64,000 nucleotides of DNA from CAVUNY01 sp963843535 (GCA_963843535.1 CAWJKU010000001.1:558001-622000); one strand, 5' to 3'. Positions 1 to 8,737 are shown, counted from the first letter of the stretch. Numbers and translations are program-made. The notes: a model not told the origin generated them from the sequence alone.

Positions 1-485
1 CCGTAAGATATGTTGTATTCTGGATCAAACAGTTCGTCCATCGTGGGTCGAGAGGAAAAACAAGGCCGCCCATTGCATTGAAAGCTGGCTGCCAACCCAT
101 CGCGCGGCATAACCTGCATCAGGCCGACGGCACCGCTTTTCGAGTAGGCTTTCGGGTTTCCACCACTTTCCTGCAGCATGACAGCCGCGATTAACTTCGC
201 GTCCATGCCTGCTTGCCCGGCATATTTTTCGATCAGCGAGCACCATTGGCGGACGGCTGCCGGGTATTTGGCTGGCAGAGCACAATCCTTTGACGGCTGG
301 CTTGCGGTTGGTTTGGCAGCTGCCGCTTTTTGAGCTGTGGTGGGGGAAACAGTCGGTTGAGCCAAAGTGGGAGTGGGCGCCGCTGCCAGGACCGTCTCGG
401 TGGTGTTCGCCATGCTGGCGAAGAAGACGATGCAGAGTATTCCCAGTAAGATTGATGGAAAAAGAGCAAATTGTACGCGGTTCAT
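1..485 (-). CDS. Lytic transglycosylase (SLT domain), 3' part outside window
   Basis: This gene begins at the ATG at 485 and runs off the left edge after 161 codons, so the C-terminus is missing. The protein opens with a signal anchor (MNRVQFALFPSILLGILCIV), followed by an Ala/Thr/Pro-rich linker of about 45 residues, then a goose-lysozyme/SLT fold. The visible SLT motifs are AAVMLQESGGNPKAYSKSG, whose Glu is the expected catalytic acid, and GAVGLMQVMPRDG. Enzymes of this family cleave the MurNAc-GlcNAc bond of peptidoglycan outside the membrane, which fits export. A strong promoter lies 40 bases upstream. No obvious operon partner is visible on the right, as the next leftward gene ends at 732 behind a hairpin. 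The family call is firm; the specific subfamily cannot be told from the partial sequence. Confidence 0.85.
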   Translation of the reverse strand, partial: MNRVQFALFPSILLGILCIVFFASMANTTETVLAAAPTPTLAQPTVSPTTAQKAAAAKPTASQPSKDCALPAKYPAAVRQWCSLIEKYAGQAGMDAKLIAAVMLQESGGNPKAYSKSGAVGLMQVMPRDGLAASFQCNGRPCFSSRPTMDELFDPEYNISY

Positions 486-524
486 GTGTAGTCCCTACTG
501 GTAAAAGTAATTTTGGTTAAGTGA

Positions 525-553
525 ATTATAGCAAATTTGTTCTATTTAAGCAA
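525..553 (-). promoter_or_regulatory. Sigma70-type promoter for the transglycosylase
   Basis: Reading the minus strand: -35 TTGCTT (548-553), a 17-base spacer, and -10 TATAAT (525-530) preceded by TGC, which makes an extended -10. The predicted start of transcription is near 518, leaving a leader of about 33 bases before the ATG at 485. Confidence 0.75.
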
Positions 554-594
554 GCATTTCTAGAACAAGCCGCGATATTCTCATTTACTTTTTT

Positions 595-655
595 GATATT
601 CGGGTGTTTTTCGAAGCGCCGAAGGCGCTTCGAAAAACACCCGGGCATCGTTTGC
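595..655. repeat. Dispersed palindromic intergenic repeat, copy 1
   Basis: A perfect 20-bp inverted repeat with a GAA loop occupies 601-643 (left arm begins CGGGTGTTTTTCGAAGCGCC). The sequence around it, ATATTCGGGTG on the left and CACCCGGGCATC on the right, recurs at 46483-46545, so the unit is larger than the hairpin. It lies between two leftward genes and could act as a terminator for the gene ending at 732 only in readthrough, as no T-run follows on that strand. Best described as a REP/MITE-like hairpin element. Confidence 0.7.
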
Positions 656-657
656 TT

Positions 658-684
658 GGTCCAAGCAGTGAGAACAGCTTATGG
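658..684 (+). repeat. 27-bp dispersed repeat, copy 1
   Basis: GGTCCAAGCAGTGAGAACAG and the following CTTATGG match 25 of 27 bases at 48181-48207. Both copies are intergenic, and this one sits directly beside the palindromic repeat. It contains no gene that I can see. Confidence 0.55.
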
Positions 685-731
685 TTTTTAATTGCCAGAT
701 GGGGAGCAAAACATCACGAGCGGGATCAAAA

Positions 732-2018
732 TTAACGGTGCTGCGCTTCGACATTTAAGGCTTCTTGATAACGCGTAACGATCCCGGCAAACGGATGGAG
801 CAAATTAGTGCCAATAAATACCGCAAGAATCACAAGGACGGCTGCACGCACCAACTGCTTCCATTGGAACTGCAGGTGGGCAGCCCTGATCATCCGGTTT
901 GCGGCTGCGGGAAGGGCATCCCACAGGTTAAGAGCAGCCGAAAAGACCGGAATTAAGATTGGAAGCCAGTAATGGTCAGGCTTCACCGCTACAAACCACA
1001 ACAGATAGATCGAATAGGGGATCGACCATCCCAGAACCAGCCGGTTAAATGATTTGCGCGGTCCCCACAGGCAGCCTGCAGCCAGGGAAATGACCATAAA
1101 TGCCAATAGCAAAGGCTGACCGTACCAGTTGCTTAATGTCCATTCCCAAAATACCGGGCCCTTCTGGTAGTAATAGGGATCATCGTGCGCATATCCCTGA
1201 TCCAACTCTTGAGTCTTGTAAAGCTGAATGTTGACCAATTCCTGGCGTGCGCCGCTGTTAATCAAAAATGGGTTGGAAAGGAATAATGTCAGGAGCATGA
1301 TCCCCAAGAACGCTGCCGCTTTCAGCGCCGCCCAGCTTATTGAAATGCGCTTGCGCAGCACACCAGCCAGGAGATAAATCCCAATCAGCGGGGCGAAAAA
1401 AATACCCGCCAATTTTATGCCGATGGCAAAAGCGCAGGCCACCGCTGACAGGTAAAAATTATGCTTGAATTGCAGCTGGTCGCGGTCCAGCCAAAATAAC
1501 GTTAGAACGACTGCCAGGATCGACAAAGCATCAGGGTGCCACCATTGGAGATTGTTGCGGACGAGGGCGCGGATCGACAGCAGGACGATAAAGAGCAGCC
1601 AGGACTTCCAACGAGATTGAAAATGGGTTTGGGAAAATACCAGGAATCCCACTGCCAGGATCATGGGCAAGACGCTGATCAGCTGCCGCAGCAGCAGCAA
1701 GTTGACCTGGGTAAAATTTTCAAAACTGGCGCCGTGGATCCATACGACGGGCAGGATGGACAAAGACGAAAAGAAATAAAAAGGGTATCCATAGTGATAG
1801 TCGCCGTAAATCAGCCACCGGTTGATGGCTTCTCGCAGATCCCCGGGAGGCGTGACCATTCGAATGACATAGGGGTAAGTCACAGGTTCATCGATGGATG
1901 TGGATTGAAGCATGGTCTCGGTTCGCGCGCCAAGATTGTTGGGCCAGATGAAAGCGGAAAAATATACCATGCCCAACAGGATGAGACCGGTCAATGTACT
2001 TTTTTGTTGGTGGTCCAT
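732..2018 (-). CDS. Polytopic GT-C-like glycosyltransferase
   Basis: This 428-residue protein has about ten hydrophobic segments. A loop after the first segment contains DYHYGYPFYF, acidic and aromatic like the first external loop of GT-C glycosyltransferases (ArnT/PMT/GT39-type), and a later WHPDALSILAVVLTLFWLDRD segment resembles the membrane region of lipid-sugar-dependent enzymes. Such proteins move a sugar from a polyprenyl carrier onto a substrate outside the membrane. I chose the ATG at 2018 because TGAGGGGC sits immediately upstream; an ATG at 2027 has no better site. It starts 12 bases after the stop of the phosphatase gene, so the two are surely cotranscribed. The sugar and acceptor cannot be read from sequence, and a flippase-like or purely structural role is not excluded. 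Confidence 0.65.
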   Translation of the reverse strand: MDHQQKSTLTGLILLGMVYFSAFIWPNNLGARTETMLQSTSIDEPVTYPYVIRMVTPPGDLREAINRWLIYGDYHYGYPFYFFSSLSILPVVWIHGASFENFTQVNLLLLRQLISVLPMILAVGFLVFSQTHFQSRWKSWLLFIVLLSIRALVRNNLQWWHPDALSILAVVLTLFWLDRDQLQFKHNFYLSAVACAFAIGIKLAGIFFAPLIGIYLLAGVLRKRISISWAALKAAAFLGIMLLTLFLSNPFLINSGARQELVNIQLYKTQELDQGYAHDDPYYYQKGPVFWEWTLSNWYGQPLLLAFMVISLAAGCLWGPRKSFNRLVLGWSIPYSIYLLWFVAVKPDHYWLPILIPVFSAALNLWDALPAAANRMIRAAHLQFQWKQLVRAAVLVILAVFIGTNLLHPFAGIVTRYQEALNVEAQHR

Positions 2019-2029
2019 GCCCCTCATAG

Positions 2030-2491
2030 TCAGGCCAGGCGCAATATATTATCCCAACCCAATTCGATCCAATTTTGGATCTCATCTGCGCATTTTTGGT
2101 ATTCGCTCAAGTCCTTGCCTATTGGATCGTCGACAGATTTTATCTTTCCGGCCATTTCGCTGAGCATGAAGATTCGTTCAGCCAAAGCAGGAAACTCGAA
2201 ATTTAGGGCTTCTTTGTGATTGGATTCCATGACCAGGATGAGGTTGAACCGCGCCAGCATGTCCGCGGTGATGATACGCGATCGATGGTTAGATAAGTCC
2301 AATCCGCGCTGGCTCATCACCTCCTCAGAATTACGCGAGGCCGGATACCCTTCTTCGGCCCAGGTCCCAGCCGATTCCACCTGCCACTGCGACCTATCCA
2401 ATTCCATGCGTTTGATATGGTCGATTAACAGGACTTCAGCCATCGGACTGCGGCAGATATTGCCAGTACAAACGAGAAGCACTGACGGCAT
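2030..2491 (-). CDS. Low-molecular-weight protein tyrosine phosphatase
   Basis: The protein has 153 residues, the usual family size. The catalytic P-loop CTGNICRS lies at residues 8-15, with Cys8 as nucleophile and Arg14 as phosphate binder, and the general acid is in the DDPIG motif near residue 122. Members dephosphorylate tyrosine kinases of polysaccharide export (Wzb/Etp) or arginine-phosphorylated proteins (YwlE). The cotranscribed GT-C-like membrane glycosyltransferase downstream favours a role around surface glycan assembly, but no BY-kinase is in the window. The gene follows a small ORF (2494-2643) and a consensus promoter at 2680-2708. Confidence 0.9.
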   Translation of the reverse strand: MPSVLLVCTGNICRSPMAEVLLIDHIKRMELDRSQWQVESAGTWAEEGYPASRNSEEVMSQRGLDLSNHRSRIITADMLARFNLILVMESNHKEALNFEFPALAERIFMLSEMAGKIKSVDDPIGKDLSEYQKCADEIQNWIELGWDNILRLA

Positions 2492-2493
2492 GC

Positions 2494-2643
2494 TTATTTA
2501 CCCAACCTGACGGCTTGCCTTTCCCAACGGTGCCAGCCATTGAAGCACTTTTGCAGGATACGCCTGCCGCCATCCGGGCAAGGCAGCTCTGAACGCTCGA
2601 GATCCGTTTCAACCCTAATACCAATAATGAAAGCTTTTGGCAT
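2494..2643 (-). CDS. Small ORF (49 aa) leading the phosphatase operon
   Basis: The ATG at 2643 lies about 30 bases after the predicted start of transcription, and the ORF ends 2 bases before the phosphatase ATG, filling the leader completely. The peptide starts MPKAFIIGIRVETDLERSEL and ends with CFNGWHRWERQAVRLGK, which is basic and Trp-rich and has two Cys. I do not recognise it. It could be a genuine small protein, a translational leader that couples ribosomes to the phosphatase start, or a chance ORF. The tight fit between a perfect promoter and the next start is the main argument that it is translated; there is no strong ribosome site before it. Confidence 0.35.
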   Translation of the reverse strand: MPKAFIIGIRVETDLERSELPCPDGGRRILQKCFNGWHRWERQAVRLGK

Positions 2644-2679
2644 TAAACCACTTCGTTCCCAAAAATTTTGATCGTTTTG

Positions 2680-2708
2680 AGTATAACCGTGTACCATACG
2701 GCTGTCAA
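2680..2708 (-). promoter_or_regulatory. Near-consensus sigma70 promoter of the phosphatase operon
   Basis: On the minus strand TTGACA (2703-2708) and TATACT (2680-2685) are separated by exactly 17 bases. The predicted start is near 2673, which places the 49-aa ORF first in the transcript. An ATG at 2697 falls inside this promoter and cannot be a start. Confidence 0.85.
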
Positions 2709-2732
2709 TTCAAAGGATGATCGCCGAAAAGC

Positions 2733-2741
2733 TGGTAGAAT
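2733..2741 (+). promoter_or_regulatory. Extended -10 element of beta-lactamase-like gene 1
   Basis: TGGTAGAAT (TGN plus TAGAAT) ends 22 bases before the GTG start at 2763. The identical element at the identical distance precedes the tandem copy at 4335. No good -35 is visible, as is common for extended -10 promoters. Confidence 0.5.
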
Positions 2742-2762
2742 CGGCTCGAGAAAGGGTCCCAT

Positions 2763-4259
2763 GTGAGAAAACGCCGTTCCGTCTTTGCGATGCTGCTGTT
2801 GGTGATGTCGATCATATCGATCGGTGCAGCAGCTGCACTGGGGTTTGTACAGTATCAGGATTTCAACCAGGCGAGCTCAACCTACCCTGCCGGCACAACC
2901 ATCGGCGGGATTCCAGCAGGCGGATTAACCCGCCAGCAGGCTGAACAGCGCCTGGCTCAAGCGTACAGCCTGCCGGTGGAGCTGCATTACGAGAATTCGA
3001 TCATCCAGGTGAAACCCGAGGATCTTGGCTTTACCCTGGATGTTCAGGTGATGCTGGATGAAGCCGATCACCAGATCATACCTGTCTTTTCCTGGTCCGC
3101 TTTTTGGAATCATTTGTGGAACCGGGAAATAATCAGACCGGCAATTGTTGCCCTGCAGGCAAGCAGCGACCCGCAGCAGATTCGCGCCTATTTGACAACG
3201 GTCATTGCCGCGCGTTATAACCATCCAGCCCAAAATGCGATCCCACTTCCGCAAAGCATGACCTTTCAGGCCGGGATCGCTGGGACGTCCCTTGAAATTG
3301 ACCCGGCAGTCCCGCAGATCGCTTCTGCCCTGGTATCGCTCTCGAACCGGATCGTCGAGCTGCATTCCACAACGGTTGCTCCAGTTCCACCTTCCCTGCA
3401 TGATCTTGAATTAATGCTGCGCCAGACGATGGATCGCTCCGGTTTTGACGGCATCACAGAAATATATCTGCAGGATGGAATTAACCAGCGAGAGCTGGAT
3501 CTTGCTTACCAAAATGGGCGCGTGATCCCACCAGGTATTGGTTTCACCGCAGCCAGCACAATCAAAATCCCGATCATGATTTCAATTTTCAGGCGGGTCG
3601 CAGAGCCGACCCCGGCAGACGTGCTGCAGAACCTGCAAAAGATGATCGAAATTTCCGAGAATGAACCCGCGGATTGGCTCATGCAGCATGTGATCGACCC
3701 GGTGACCGGTCCCCTGGATGTCAGCCGAGACCTGCAGGCCCTCGGGCTGAAAAGTACCTTCCTGGCAGGCTATTTTTATCAGGGCGCGCCGCTGCTGCAG
3801 CGTTTTGAAACGCCCGCTAACCAGCGAAAAGACTTTTTTACCGATCCCGATCCCTATAACCAGACCACGCCTGCCGAGATGGGGCGTTTGTTAGGCGCAA
3901 TATACCAATGTTCGGAAAATGGGTCCGGTCTATTCGCGACGGTCTTTCCAGGACAGATCTCTCAAAATGAATGCCAACAAATGATCACCCTTTTATTTGG
4001 CAACCACATGCCGATGCTGGCGGCAGCCGGCGTTCCAGACGGCACCCGGATCGCCCATAAACATGGTTGGGTAATTGAAGCCAGCGATGGATTGATGCAT
4101 TCGATTTGCGATGCGGGGATCGTCTATTCACCAGGGAGTAATTTTATCCTGACGATTTACCGCTGGAACAAGGATCAAATTTTGTTTGATCCGGCGAACC
4201 AGCAAATGGCCGATCTGGCAGAGGTGGTCTTTCGTTTCTTCAATCCCACCCCTCCTTGA
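2763..4259 (+). CDS. Exported class A beta-lactamase-like serine hydrolase, copy 1
   Basis: The 498-residue protein has an N-terminal membrane anchor (about residues 8-28), a domain of about 150 residues starting at YPAGTTIGGIPAGGL that resembles the YoaR/VanW-associated peptidoglycan-binding fold, and a C-terminal beta-lactamase2 domain. The active-site SxxK is STIK at 265-268, the SDN-like triad is SEN near 298-300, and KHG replaces KTG near residue 440. It acts outside the membrane; the class A fold could serve beta-lactam hydrolysis or a D,D-peptidase or esterase role on cell wall. Attachment to a wall-binding domain makes a wall role more likely than antibiotic resistance (inference). 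GTG at 2763 is the only in-frame start before the hydrophobic segment. A close paralogue follows 75 bases downstream. Confidence 0.75.
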   Translation: MRKRRSVFAMLLLVMSIISIGAAAALGFVQYQDFNQASSTYPAGTTIGGIPAGGLTRQQAEQRLAQAYSLPVELHYENSIIQVKPEDLGFTLDVQVMLDEADHQIIPVFSWSAFWNHLWNREIIRPAIVALQASSDPQQIRAYLTTVIAARYNHPAQNAIPLPQSMTFQAGIAGTSLEIDPAVPQIASALVSLSNRIVELHSTTVAPVPPSLHDLELMLRQTMDRSGFDGITEIYLQDGINQRELDLAYQNGRVIPPGIGFTAASTIKIPIMISIFRRVAEPTPADVLQNLQKMIEISENEPADWLMQHVIDPVTGPLDVSRDLQALGLKSTFLAGYFYQGAPLLQRFETPANQRKDFFTDPDPYNQTTPAEMGRLLGAIYQCSENGSGLFATVFPGQISQNECQQMITLLFGNHMPMLAAAGVPDGTRIAHKHGWVIEASDGLMHSICDAGIVYSPGSNFILTIYRWNKDQILFDPANQQMADLAEVVFRFFNPTPP

Positions 4260-4304
4260 GGTAAAGCTGCGCTGGACAGCGGAGACAGGAGCGGCTGGAA
4301 AATC

Positions 4305-4313
4305 TGGTAGAAT
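4305..4313 (+). promoter_or_regulatory. Extended -10 element of beta-lactamase-like gene 2
   Basis: TGGTAGAAT again ends 22 bases before the start codon (GTG 4335), as at 2733-2741. This suggests that the gene was duplicated together with its promoter. Confidence 0.5.
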
Positions 4314-4334
4314 CCACTGCACAGGAGCTGCCTG

Positions 4335-5828
4335 GTGAAAAATTATAAACGGACATCGACCACATTCCTGCGATGGATATCAGTGGGTTTCATTTTCGCC
4401 GCAGTTTTGCTTACCGTATTTCAATTAGTACAATACAGCCGCATCCGCACGGTCTACCCGCCGGGTTTGACTGTTGCCGGCGTGCCGGTGGGCGGGTTGG
4501 ACCAGCAGCAAGCCGCGGAGAGGCTGGTGCAGGCCTACAGCATCCCGGTCGAAATGCGCTACGGAGACGCCGTATTCCAGGTGAAACCGGCAGTAGTAGG
4601 TTTTGAGCTCGACCTGCAAGCCATGCTGGCACAGGCAGAACTGCAGCGCGTTAACCAACCTTTCTGGACGGCATTTTGGGATTATTTATGGGACCGCAAT
4701 CCTCAGCCAGACGCGGTCCCGCTGCGCTCGAATTTATCGGAAGAACGCCTGAGAACATTTTTAACCACAGAGGTTGCTCCGCGTTACGACCAGCTGGCCA
4801 GTGCGGCCGTCCCGGTGCCCGGAAGCACAAATTTTCAATCCGGAAAGCAAGGAACGGTGCTGGATGTTGACCGGGCAGTGCTGCTTATTGAAGACGCATT
4901 GCGGTCTTCTTCGTCGCGCGTCGTCAGCCTTTCATACAGCCGGGTAAATCCGACCCGCCCTTCGTTGCAAAATCTGCAAGTGCTACTTACCCAGATCATT
5001 GATCTCTCGCGGTTTGAGGGAATCTCCGAAATTTATCTCCTGGATCTGCAAACAAACCAGGAACTGCATTTTGCTTACCAGCAGGGGAAGAACATCCCCG
5101 CGGATATCGGCTTCACTGCTGCCAGCACCATCAAAATCCCCATTATGATCTCAACTTTTCGCCGGTCGCCGAATCCGATGCCGCAGACCACCCTGGACAA
5201 CCTGACCAAGATGATCGAATTTTCGGAAAACGATCCCGCTGACAAGCTGATGGAACAGATCGATAAACTCGCCGGTCCCCTGGAAGTGACCAAAGATATC
5301 CAGGCGCTGGGTTATAAATCTACCTTCCTGGCAGGTTATTTTTACCCTGGCGCGCAGCTGCTGAAACGGATTTCAACGCCGGCCAATACCCGTACGGATT
5401 ATTTTACGGATCCTGATCCATACAACCAGACCACACCGGCTGAAATGGGCCAACTTTTGACTGATATTTACCAATGCGCCGAAATCGGGGGAGGTTCATT
5501 TGCCGCGGTTTTTCCAGGTCAGATCTTGCAGGCTGAATGCAAACAGATGATTAACCTGCTGATCCTCAACCGACTGCCGGTTCTGATCACGGCGGGTTTA
5601 CCCGAAGGCACGACGATTGCCCATAAACACGGCTGGATTACTGAGGTCGATGGGCTGCTGCACACGATCAGTGATTCGGGGATAGTTTACACCCCGGGCG
5701 GCAACTACGTACTCACTGTTTACCTTTGGAACCAGTCTCAACTGCTGTTCGATCCGGCGAACGCGCTGGTTTCCGATCTCTCAAGGGCAATATACAATTA
5801 CTTCAACCAATCGAGCGTGGTTAATTAA
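4335..5828 (+). CDS. Exported class A beta-lactamase-like serine hydrolase, copy 2
   Basis: This tandem paralogue of the preceding gene has 497 residues and the same three-part layout: membrane anchor (about residues 13-33), YPPGLTVAGVPVGGL peptidoglycan-binding-like domain, and a serine hydrolase domain. The sequence FTAASTIKIPIMIS with the SxxK is identical in both, SEN is followed by DPAD, and HKHGW is kept, so both copies should be active. The start is GTG with AGGAG ahead of it. The N-terminal half has diverged more than the catalytic half, which suggests different wall targets rather than redundancy (inference). Family assignment as for copy 1; substrate unknown. Confidence 0.75.
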   Translation: MKNYKRTSTTFLRWISVGFIFAAVLLTVFQLVQYSRIRTVYPPGLTVAGVPVGGLDQQQAAERLVQAYSIPVEMRYGDAVFQVKPAVVGFELDLQAMLAQAELQRVNQPFWTAFWDYLWDRNPQPDAVPLRSNLSEERLRTFLTTEVAPRYDQLASAAVPVPGSTNFQSGKQGTVLDVDRAVLLIEDALRSSSSRVVSLSYSRVNPTRPSLQNLQVLLTQIIDLSRFEGISEIYLLDLQTNQELHFAYQQGKNIPADIGFTAASTIKIPIMISTFRRSPNPMPQTTLDNLTKMIEFSENDPADKLMEQIDKLAGPLEVTKDIQALGYKSTFLAGYFYPGAQLLKRISTPANTRTDYFTDPDPYNQTTPAEMGQLLTDIYQCAEIGGGSFAAVFPGQILQAECKQMINLLILNRLPVLITAGLPEGTTIAHKHGWITEVDGLLHTISDSGIVYTPGGNYVLTVYLWNQSQLLFDPANALVSDLSRAIYNYFNQSSVVN

Positions 5829-5843
5829 ATTGAAAAAAATAGC

Positions 5844-7706
5844 CTATTTCACATAGGTTAATCCAAACCCAAACGGGTAAAGCGGGTTTTCAGAATCGTA
5901 GGGCAGATCTTCTTTTTGATTTCTGACAGCATCCATCGAGGAAGGAAGCTCGAATGGGAGTTTCGCGGTCGGGGTGAAGCGTCCAAAAATGATATCCAGG
6001 ACCGCCGCATCGCTGGCCCCAAACACGGCCAATAGCGCAGCGCTTTTCTCCGCGATCTCAGGGATCACCGCGGGACGATCCATATCCATGATGACCACAG
6101 TGGGTACCTGTGCCAGCAGGTTCAATACGCGTATTTTTTCGTCGCCTTTAAAATCTAAATCGCCTTCATGGAAGATACTGGCGAAAAACCCCATTGCCGG
6201 ATTAGGCTGGAAGGGGGTATTCAACCGCAGCAGGGCCAGGTCGCCTTCGCTGGCGCTTTCCACCACATCGGCATACGCCGCAGCTGCTTGTGGATCAATT
6301 CCCTCAACATAAAGGCGTGGATGGGTATTGATCGGCAATATCTGGCCGGAGCCGCTGAGGTCATTCTTTAAAAGTACAATCGATTTCCTTTGGGCAAGTT
6401 CCCCAGCCTGGCGGAAATCTATCCTTCCAACCGTTTCTTGTGCTGCTTGCGGATCGACAAACGGATTATCGAATAAACCCAGGCGGAATTTATCCCGTAG
6501 TAATCGACGGACAGACTGGTCGACCCTGGCTTCGTCCAGTTGACCACCGCGCACCAGGGAAACGATGATCTCAGGGCAGTCTTCACCACCGAATTGATCT
6601 ACTCCGGCGTCAAGGGCCTTAAGCACCCGTTCTGCGGGAGAAAGGTTTTCCACGCCCCAACAACGCGCCTCCATAAACACCTGTCCATCGCGCATCCTTG
6701 GATGGATCAACCCCCAATCCGTGCAAACCACGCCATCAAAGCCATATTTTTCGCGCAGCATGCCGTTGATGACATCTTTATTAAAACCGAACCCCACTTC
6801 TTCAACAGGCAAGCCGATGGGTTGGCCATAATAAGGCATAATTTGGGCTGTTCCGGCCTGGAAGGCTGCCTCAAAGGGCGTAAGGTGATAATCAAAATTT
6901 TTACCCGGGTAGACCTGCTCTTTGCCGTATTCGAAATGCGCATCCAGACCGGCTTTTTGCGGCCCGGCACCTGGAAAATGCTTTGTCATGCAAGCGACGC
7001 TGCGCCCATTTAGCTTATCTCCTTGAAATCCGCGAATATATGCCGCCGTCATCCGAGCGGAAAGAGCTGCATCTTCGCCAAAGGTGCCGTTTATACGCGC
7101 CCAGCGGGGCTCGGTCGCCAGGTCGGCCATCGGATGAAGCGCGGTGCGAATGCCAACTGCCAGATATTCCTGCCGGGCGATGTCGCCGAACTCGCGGACC
7201 AACTTTTCATCTCCGCTGGCAGCCAGCCCAATCGGCTCTGGCCATTGCGAGAAATTATCCGCTTTCAGATTGGCAACCACATTGTGCGAAAATCCGTGGC
7301 GCGGGTCTGAAGAAATGGTAACCGGGATACCCAGGCGGGTCTGCTCGGCCAACTTCTGCAGCCTGTTATGCCATTCGGCTGCCAGCAAAGGAGAGGGAAG
7401 CTGGTGGACATTGAAATGGTTCAACAATTTTTCCAGGACGAAGTAGGATGTGGGGTGCACGCTGAACATCCCAGGCTTTTCGACCAGGCAGCCATCCTGT
7501 CCGACCGCCATGATCGTATGAAACATTAACCCGGCCTTTTCTTCCAGGGTCATTTGAGAAATTAGATCATCGACGCGCTCTTCAAGCGGCCGGCGCGGGT
7601 CCTCATAAACATCCAGCCGGCCGTTCTTGTTCAAGTCACGGAAGATCATGCCATCTTCGCTCAACCCTGGAGCTTCTTTTAGGTGGGGGAGATTTGTCAT
7701 TATCAT
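5844..7706 (-). CDS. Glycoside hydrolase family 3 (beta-glucosidase-like)
   Basis: The 620-residue protein has the GH3 (alpha/beta)8 domain and the following alpha/beta sandwich. The nucleophile Asp is residue 330 in GFDGVVCTDWG, and the substrate-binding KHFPGAG lies at 242-248. It ends at YPFGFGLTYVK, so it lacks the C-terminal fibronectin III domain found in many relatives. Near the N-terminus DLNKNGRLDVYEDP (24-37) looks like a calcium-binding EF/dockerin-type loop, a feature of one GH3 branch. No signal peptide is seen, so it should act in the cytoplasm on imported oligosaccharides, releasing terminal beta-linked sugar. GAAGGGAT serves as ribosome site. It has no transporter beside it; the sugar genes at 40.5-46.4 kb may act in the same diet. 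Confidence 0.88.
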   Translation of the reverse strand: MIMTNLPHLKEAPGLSEDGMIFRDLNKNGRLDVYEDPRRPLEERVDDLISQMTLEEKAGLMFHTIMAVGQDGCLVEKPGMFSVHPTSYFVLEKLLNHFNVHQLPSPLLAAEWHNRLQKLAEQTRLGIPVTISSDPRHGFSHNVVANLKADNFSQWPEPIGLAASGDEKLVREFGDIARQEYLAVGIRTALHPMADLATEPRWARINGTFGEDAALSARMTAAYIRGFQGDKLNGRSVACMTKHFPGAGPQKAGLDAHFEYGKEQVYPGKNFDYHLTPFEAAFQAGTAQIMPYYGQPIGLPVEEVGFGFNKDVINGMLREKYGFDGVVCTDWGLIHPRMRDGQVFMEARCWGVENLSPAERVLKALDAGVDQFGGEDCPEIIVSLVRGGQLDEARVDQSVRRLLRDKFRLGLFDNPFVDPQAAQETVGRIDFRQAGELAQRKSIVLLKNDLSGSGQILPINTHPRLYVEGIDPQAAAAYADVVESASEGDLALLRLNTPFQPNPAMGFFASIFHEGDLDFKGDEKIRVLNLLAQVPTVVIMDMDRPAVIPEIAEKSAALLAVFGASDAAVLDIIFGRFTPTAKLPFELPSSMDAVRNQKEDLPYDSENPLYPFGFGLTYVK

Positions 7707-7844
7707 AATCCCTTCGAAATTAACCCGGATAAAGTACTTTAAGCTGGCAACTTAACCGCCAGTCAGCCACGCGAAGCACTCCTTAGGCGAAGCTATCTTG
7801 CGCGGCCCATGTCAGGCAGAGCAGTTTTTTATTGCATTCCATTT

Positions 7845-8678
7845 CTACAACCGCCCAAACGCCTTCAGCACAAGCAGGTTGTTGATCGTGACCGGTCCAC
7901 GCCACAGCGGATTGTAGGGGGTTGGCCAACCTCCGTCCGGAAGCTGCTCTTTCACCAGGCGGTCCAGCCGGTCGTTGAGAATATCCTCGGGCAAACGCTG
8001 TCCAACATAAGAGCGCGGTGAGCGGATGTATTCGAACCAGTGCCCATTATCGGCGATTTCGTTGGATATGTGGCGGCGAATCAGCCACCACAGCAAGCCC
8101 GAGAGGTAAAACTCTCGCTGAGGAAAATCACCCTCCGGCAGGAAATAACCGGCGTATGACCTCACCGCGTAGAATTCGCCTTCGATAAATTCGCCCAGGT
8201 TGGCCCATTTCTTGAAAAGGTCAGCCACTCTTTGGTGAAGAAGGGCTGAACCCAGACCGTATTCGCGCAGAATGCCGGCTAAAGTGCAGGAAGGATTCAG
8301 GTTTGGCCAGGTCCAACCCTGAAACCAGGGGGCCAGAGGTTGCGCGTAGATATCCTTTGTGAAGCGCCAGCAGCCATCTTCATCTTGTGTCTCTTCCAGG
8401 TATGATACTGTTTTCTGGATCAGTGGATGGTCACCTGGGACGCCAGCTTTCAGACAATATTCTAAAGCCAGTTCAGTGGCAAAAGGCTGACTGCCGGGTG
8501 CTTCGATGTCCACCTCAAGCGCATGGCCAAATCCGCCGTCCGGGTTCTGGTATTCCGCCAGGGTGTCCAAAAAGGTAGCCTGTGATCCCCCAGAAAAATG
8601 GAGCGCAAAACGCGCCTGGTCTATTTTACGCCCGCGGAGGGTAATATATTGTTGGGCTTTATCAAGAATTTGGGTCAT
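7845..8678 (-). CDS. Alpha/alpha-toroid (prenyltransferase/squalene-cyclase-like) protein
   Basis: This 277-residue soluble protein contains terpene-cyclase-like QW-type repeats: QNPDGGFGHALEVD near residue 44, EDGCWRF, and LPDGGWPTPYNPLWRGP near the end. Such toroid domains occur in cyclases, prenyltransferases and many uncharacterised bacterial proteins. The catalytic DXDD of squalene-hopene cyclase and the zinc ligands of prenyltransferases are not evident, so an enzymatic role is uncertain. AGGAG precedes the start. It is divergent from the MerR regulator at 8795 with 116 bases between them, and a minus-strand TATAAT at 8702-8707 may drive it, so MerR could regulate both sides. Confidence 0.6.
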   Translation of the reverse strand: MTQILDKAQQYITLRGRKIDQARFALHFSGGSQATFLDTLAEYQNPDGGFGHALEVDIEAPGSQPFATELALEYCLKAGVPGDHPLIQKTVSYLEETQDEDGCWRFTKDIYAQPLAPWFQGWTWPNLNPSCTLAGILREYGLGSALLHQRVADLFKKWANLGEFIEGEFYAVRSYAGYFLPEGDFPQREFYLSGLLWWLIRRHISNEIADNGHWFEYIRSPRSYVGQRLPEDILNDRLDRLVKEQLPDGGWPTPYNPLWRGPVTINNLLVLKAFGRL

Positions 8679-8737
8679 GTTTGGTTTCTCCTGATGGTAA
8701 AATTATAAACGAATTTTGAAATTCTGTTCTAAATCTA

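Noticed and set aside
1536..2219. 227-codon plus-strand ORF
   Set aside because: It runs antisense to the GT-C-like and phosphatase genes and has charged, low-information sequence with no family motifs; the minus-strand genes have clear motifs and signals.
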